A stretch of DNA of 64,000 bases from the NCBI RefSeq assembly GCF_002179965.1, contig NZ_NGUQ01000018.1, forward strand, positions 310,001-374,000, read 5' to 3'. Every line of letters begins with the position of its first letter. The first letter of the stretch is position 1. A program made the position numbers and the translations under genes. This DNA is from Pandoraea sp. PE-S2T-3 (lineage in GTDB: Bacteria > Pseudomonadota > Gammaproteobacteria > Burkholderiales > Burkholderiaceae). Shown piece by piece: positions 60,561 through 64,000 of the stretch. Under the pieces are notes generated by a model. That model had not been told where the DNA came from. It made no database searches and worked only from the letters and a program-made list of their open reading frames with translations.

Positions 60561-61079
60561 TCAATACGGTGCGGCAACCACCACGAACTGCGTGCCTTGC
60601 GGCTGATACCAGGTGCCGCCGCATTGCTGATAAATCATGCCGCGATAGTTGACGGGCACACAATTGGCCGGCACTGATCGCACCACCGATCCGATCACGG
60701 CAGCGGTCACGCCGACGGCCGCGGTGACCGCTACGGCAGTCGCCACCGGATGATAGTCATCGTCCCATCCGCCGTGATAGCCACCGTGGTTGTCGACGTT
60801 CACGTTCACATTTCGATCGACATTCACGTTGTTCACGCTGGTATTGCGCACGTTGCGCGTTCGCGCATCGGCCTGACGATTGCCTGCATTCGGACGCTGT
60901 GCGTTGCGCTGCCCGGCTTGATGATCACCGGCGCCCTGCCCGCGCGCATGCCCGCCACCACCACCGCCGCCATGACCACCACGGCCCGCCGCGATCGATG
61001 GCGAAATCGCGAGGGTGGAAAAGGCCAACAGCGTCGCGGCAACGCACGCCGTCAGAGAAGGGGAGAGATTTTTTTTCAT
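60561..61079 (-). CDS. Small exported Gly/His/Asn-rich protein, function unknown
   Basis: The 172-residue product has a signal peptide (to about SIAAG), a low-complexity Gly/His tract (GRGGHGGGGGGGHARGQG), an Arg/Asn/Gln tract, Asn-Val alternations (VNNVNVDRNVNVNVDN) and one hydrophobic span (VATAVAVTAAVGVTAAVIG) before a C-terminal motif with two cysteines (CVPVNYRGMIYQQCGGTWYQ). The last part resembles domains seen in small envelope proteins. It starts 4 bp after the stop of the DUF2092-like gene and shares its transcript. Confidence 0.8.
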   Translation of the reverse strand: MKKNLSPSLTACVAATLLAFSTLAISPSIAAGRGGHGGGGGGGHARGQGAGDHQAGQRNAQRPNAGNRQADARTRNVRNTSVNNVNVDRNVNVNVDNHGGYHGGWDDDYHPVATAVAVTAAVGVTAAVIGSVVRSVPANCVPVNYRGMIYQQCGGTWYQPQGTQFVVVAAPY

Positions 61080-61083
61080 CTTG

Positions 61084-61860
61084 TCACCCCTTGCTGGCCG
61101 GCAGCTTGAGCGCTTCGATCTGCTTCGCGCCGGGCGGCGGGCGGAATTGGAACGTCGACGGTGTCATGGAAGCGCTGGGTTTCCATGACAGAACAGACAC
61201 CGACTGCGGCCGAGCATCGTCGTCCGTGCGAGTCACGACGATCTTGCGCGGCAACGGCTTGTCCCCGCTCGTGATCCATATCTGCCAGTCGATACCCGCT
61301 TGCCGATAAGCGTAGTGATCGCAAAGATCGTTGCCGACATAGTCTTGTCCCGCAAACATGGCGGAATCGAATTTCCGGGTCTGCGCTTCAGGCGTTCCCC
61401 ATGCGAACAGATCAGCGAGCGGAAGCTCTACGCCATAGCGCGAGCGCAGCTCCTTGATGAGATCGGCCAGCGTTCCCTTGAAGGGCACGGATGCGTAGTA
61501 CTTCTGCTCGGGGGCATACAACGTGGCGGTCTTGCCGTCATAGATGATCTCGCGCTCGCTGCGCGCGCTTCTCATGATCGCGCGCAGATGCTCCGGCCTG
61601 TCGACTTCGAGCGTGGCCTGCGCGCCATGTTGAAGCTTCTGCCCATCGGCCAGCACGCGCTCGCCCGTCAGATCCGTAGACACGCGAAAGCGCTTGAGCG
61701 ATTGCAGGTAGCTTCCCATCGTGTGAAGTGCCTGCACCGCCTCCGGGTCGACGGCATCGGCCTGCGCCGAAGCCGCACTCGCGGGTGTGCCTTGTGCCCA
61801 TGCGGCGGGTGCCGCGCCTGTCGTGAGCAACATCAAAATTGCCAATGCCTGTCGTCTCAT
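61084..61860 (-). CDS. Periplasmic DUF2092-like protein
   Basis: The 258-residue product has a signal peptide (ILMLLTTGAAPAAWAQG) and a LolA/LolB-like sheet (MGSYLQSLKRFRVSTDL, RSEREIIYDGKTATLYAPEQ, YAYRQAGIDWQIWITSGDKP) typical of DUF2092 proteins (family call from memory). The fold suggests binding of a lipid or hydrophobic ligand. It is the first gene of a two-gene unit with the Gly/His-rich exported protein. Confidence 0.82.
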   Translation of the reverse strand: MRRQALAILMLLTTGAAPAAWAQGTPASAASAQADAVDPEAVQALHTMGSYLQSLKRFRVSTDLTGERVLADGQKLQHGAQATLEVDRPEHLRAIMRSARSEREIIYDGKTATLYAPEQKYYASVPFKGTLADLIKELRSRYGVELPLADLFAWGTPEAQTRKFDSAMFAGQDYVGNDLCDHYAYRQAGIDWQIWITSGDKPLPRKIVVTRTDDDARPQSVSVLSWKPSASMTPSTFQFRPPPGAKQIEALKLPASKG

Positions 61861-62090
61861 CGTCGCGCCTCAAATCAAGGAGATATCCGTGGCTTCAGAG
61901 TGCCGGACACGGTGGATCGCGCACGCGAAACTCGACCGCAACCGCCCTAAGGTCAATGTAGCGGGCAAGGTCCGCCATGCCTAGGCGATTGCCCCAAATT
62001 GCCCGACAGGGTATTAGCGTTGCCCCAAGTCCCGATGGCGGTTGCGTTGCATTCCAAAGAAAAATGCCTCCATAGGGACACGACCGCCTC

Positions 62091-62462
62091 ATGAACACAC
62101 CAAGGAAACTCATCGCGATTCTGGAGGACGACACCGGCATGCGTCGCGCCGTCGAGCGCCTGTTGAAACTCTACGGATTTCGCACGCGGTCGTTCTCGGG
62201 AGCCGACGACGTGGGGTTGGTCCAGTGCGTCGGCAGCGCCTATTGCGTGATCTCCGACGTACAACTGCCGGGCACGTCCGGGCCTGCGTTCTTTGCAACG
62301 CTGCCGCCCCCGCGTCCGCCTGTCGTATTCGTCACGGCATACGACAACGCCAAAACTCGTGCCGACATCCGGCGTATCGGTGTCGCCGAAGTCCTGACCA
62401 AACCCTTTCTCGGCAGCGATCTGCTCGCGGCCATCGAGCGGGCGGCACACATCTCGTCGTGA
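62091..62462 (+). CDS. Stand-alone receiver-domain response regulator
   Basis: The 123-residue protein is a receiver domain only: IAILEDDTGMRRAVERLL, phospho-acceptor Asp56 in CVISDVQLPGTSG, Thr in VVFVTAYD and Lys in LTKPFLGSDLL. It has no output domain. It may take phosphate from the kinase encoded 1.5 kb upstream or act in a phosphorelay. The sequence is of the FixJ receiver type, like the regulator at 57997. Confidence 0.92.
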   Translation: MNTPRKLIAILEDDTGMRRAVERLLKLYGFRTRSFSGADDVGLVQCVGSAYCVISDVQLPGTSGPAFFATLPPPRPPVVFVTAYDNAKTRADIRRIGVAEVLTKPFLGSDLLAAIERAAHISS

Positions 62463-62491
62463 TTCGCCCGCGCCGCCGCTTTGGATCCCCT

Positions 62492-63904
62492 TCAGATACG
62501 AAAATCGGCGGCCATGTCTTCGTCGCTACGTGCGACAAGCTTCCCCGAACGGATGGCGCGCATGAACGCGTCGTAGTCTTTTTGGTTTTGCCCGGCGTAG
62601 TCCAGCGCATACGACGTCATGGATTCTGCCAAACGCTTGGCGTCGCCGATGTATGAAGAAATCTCTACGGCGAGCCCACCCGACTTTGCATGCGCTCGCG
62701 CGAGCGCCCAGCCGCAGATGCGGGCATAACCCTGCAAGATCGTGTCGTTCATCCGCTCGACTTCGGCCGAGACCTTCATATCGCGCAATTGCCGAAAGTA
62801 GAAATGTCTCCCGTTCGGACCGCTCGTCCATCCGAGAAAGGCGTCACTCGCCGCCTGAAGCAGTCGCTGCCCGGCCACCACGCGCAGGCCTTGGTGATGT
62901 ACCTTCCCTGCGGGGAAGTACCGGGAGATCACCGATTCCTTGGCTTCCTTGACCTGAAGGAACAGCGGCTTGCCGTGGGCGTCGACGAACAGCATTACCA
63001 GACAGAACGTGCCGACGCTGCCCACACCCACGACCTTGAAGGCGATGTCCTGAAGCTGGAACTGATCGATGAGCGCTCGCCGGTCCACCGGCAGCGTGCC
63101 GACATATTCATTGAACGCCTGTGCGAGTTTTCCCTTCCACGCTTGCGTGTCCGACCACGCGTGCGAACTGCCTAACAGCGAGCTCGGCCCAGACGGATGA
63201 AACAATGCCGGGGGGGCGTCCTGAATCACCCATCGCCCGTCCTGCTGCACCGCCATCTTGTCGAGCATCGCCTCGTGCGAGCGCCCCGCGGCCTTCTCGG
63301 CCGTTTTGCGAATCAGCCGTCGCCCCTCCGCTGTCACGGCCGCTTCGGCCATGCGGTCGAACGTCACGATTTCGTGCCAAAGATCGAGGGCGCTATAGCC
63401 CGCGTACTCCTGCATGCGCTCGCCATATTCACGCACGGCCGATGTCACGACATCACGGATCGTGCCGCGATCGATGCCCATGTGGTCACCGGCAATCGCA
63501 AAGCTGGCGGCAAGCCGTTTGAGATCCCACTCCCAGGGCCCCGGCGCCACCTCGTCAAAGTCGTTGAGATCGAAAACGAGCTGCCGCTCCGGCGTGGCGA
63601 AACCGCCAAAGTTCATGAGGTGCGCATCACCGCAGATGGGGAACGTGAAACCCGTGGTCGGCGTTCTGGCCAGATCGTGCGCTTGCAGCACTGCGCTGCC
63701 CCGATAGAACGTGAAGGGCGAGACTGACATGCGCCCGTATCTCAGCGGTACCAGTGCATCGACACGGCCGGCGCTGTTCTGCCGCAGCAGTGCGACGGGA
63801 TCGCGGTCCACGTTGCCGATTTCGCCTTGCCTCGAGCGAGGCGTACGCTCACGCGCGAGTTTGCCTGCCGCTCTCCTTTGTTCCAGTGTCAAATCGCCGG
63901 GCAT
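62492..63904 (-). CDS. DUF2252 family protein
   Basis: The 470-residue soluble protein has DUF2252 features: ALVPLRYGRMSVSPFTFYRG, ICGDAHLMNFGGFATPERQL, VFDLNDFDEVAPGPWEWDLK, QVKEAKESVISRYF and LRDMKVSAEVERM. The GD-H-N and D-DFDE motifs resemble those of aminoglycoside-phosphotransferase-like kinases, so a kinase-like fold is likely; the substrate is unknown. Its start overlaps the end of a GGDEF gene by 16 bp. Confidence 0.88.
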   Translation of the reverse strand: MPGDLTLEQRRAAGKLARERTPRSRQGEIGNVDRDPVALLRQNSAGRVDALVPLRYGRMSVSPFTFYRGSAVLQAHDLARTPTTGFTFPICGDAHLMNFGGFATPERQLVFDLNDFDEVAPGPWEWDLKRLAASFAIAGDHMGIDRGTIRDVVTSAVREYGERMQEYAGYSALDLWHEIVTFDRMAEAAVTAEGRRLIRKTAEKAAGRSHEAMLDKMAVQQDGRWVIQDAPPALFHPSGPSSLLGSSHAWSDTQAWKGKLAQAFNEYVGTLPVDRRALIDQFQLQDIAFKVVGVGSVGTFCLVMLFVDAHGKPLFLQVKEAKESVISRYFPAGKVHHQGLRVVAGQRLLQAASDAFLGWTSGPNGRHFYFRQLRDMKVSAEVERMNDTILQGYARICGWALARAHAKSGGLAVEISSYIGDAKRLAESMTSYALDYAGQNQKDYDAFMRAIRSGKLVARSDEDMAADFRI

Positions 63905-64000
63905 GGGTCACCTCCAGAGTTTGCGTGGATGAATACGCGATCGCGCCCCTCGCGCTTCGCCGAGTAAAGCGCTTCGTCCGCGGCTTGCAGGAGCAAATCC
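63889..64000 (-). CDS. C-terminal end of a diguanylate cyclase (GGDEF) gene, cut by window edge
   Basis: The minus strand from 63999 to the TGA at 63889 reads DLLLQAADEALYSAKREGRD, followed by RVF, the standard end of a GGDEF domain, plus a short tail. The GGDEF motif itself lies outside the window. The last 16 bp overlap the start of the DUF2252 gene, which suggests translational coupling. Confidence 0.85.
   Translation of the reverse strand, partial: DLLLQAADEALYSAKREGRDRVFIHANSGGDPCPAI

Noticed and set aside
1-64000. tRNA, rRNA, CRISPR or prophage genes
   Set aside because: No cloverleaf-like, spacer-repeat or phage structural or integrase sequence was noticed on either strand.

Overview
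The window is a GC-rich, gene-dense chromosomal segment from a beta-proteobacterium. Gene families and organisation (PcaR/PcaIJF, class-2 LeuA, Lrp-HppD-permease-aminotransferase, NAD formate dehydrogenase, OmpW, PBP1-type synthase, several IclR regulators) point to Burkholderiaceae, probably close to Pandoraea. That genus call is inference from gene content. No rRNA, tRNA, CRISPR array, insertion sequence or prophage was seen, so this looks like core and catabolic chromosome rather than a mobile island.

Layout. 1-13.5 kb: a truncated BglX-type beta-glucosidase, OpgG, an aromatic-acid MFS importer, a secreted two-repeat protein, a coupled hydrolase-MarR pair under twin operators, an acetyltransferase, a DUF4852-like lipoprotein with a membrane protein, an ECF sigma/anti-sigma pair, a YbjN-like protein and a lipoprotein histidine acid phosphatase. 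13.6-22.6 kb: aromatic catabolism, with two overlapping IclR genes divergent from an MBL-fold protein, an FAD monooxygenase and a DUF2783 protein, then PcaR and pcaIJF (beta-ketoadipate to succinyl-CoA plus acetyl-CoA). 22.8-24.8 kb: leuA with a leucine-rich leader peptide and attenuator. 24.9-31.1 kb: an MFS transporter, then an Lrp regulator divergent from hppD, an aromatic amino acid permease and an aromatic aminotransferase, which together form the top of tyrosine/phenylalanine catabolism. 31.2-38 kb: haloperoxidase-like hydrolase, GST, NAD formate dehydrogenase, GNAT/AraC pair, MDR oxidoreductase, LysR. 38.2-46 kb: class A PBP, OmpW with an FNR/Anr box, DUF2946 protein, TonB receptor, cytochrome b561 and a possible sRNA. 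46-55.3 kb: aldo/keto reductase, DadA-like oxidase, luciferase-like flavoprotein divergent from HxlR, patatin-GntP pair, AstE-like deacylase, MHS transporter. 55.5-64 kb: SDS-type alkylsulfatase, a FixJ-like regulator overlapping a histidine kinase with an ABC-substrate-binding-like sensor, two small exported proteins, a stand-alone receiver, a DUF2252 protein and the tail of a GGDEF gene.

The strongest non-coding signals are the leuA attenuator (24557-24762), the 14-bp-arm dyad in front of pcaI (19772-19805), four consecutive hairpins between hppD and the permease gene (28151-28274), a 10-bp-arm dyad upstream of hppD (26933-26960), an FNR box placed for class II activation of ompW (40965-40978), and an orphan intrinsic terminator (45793-45820) that may end an unannotated RNA. 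All family calls were made by reading the sequence; no database search was possible.
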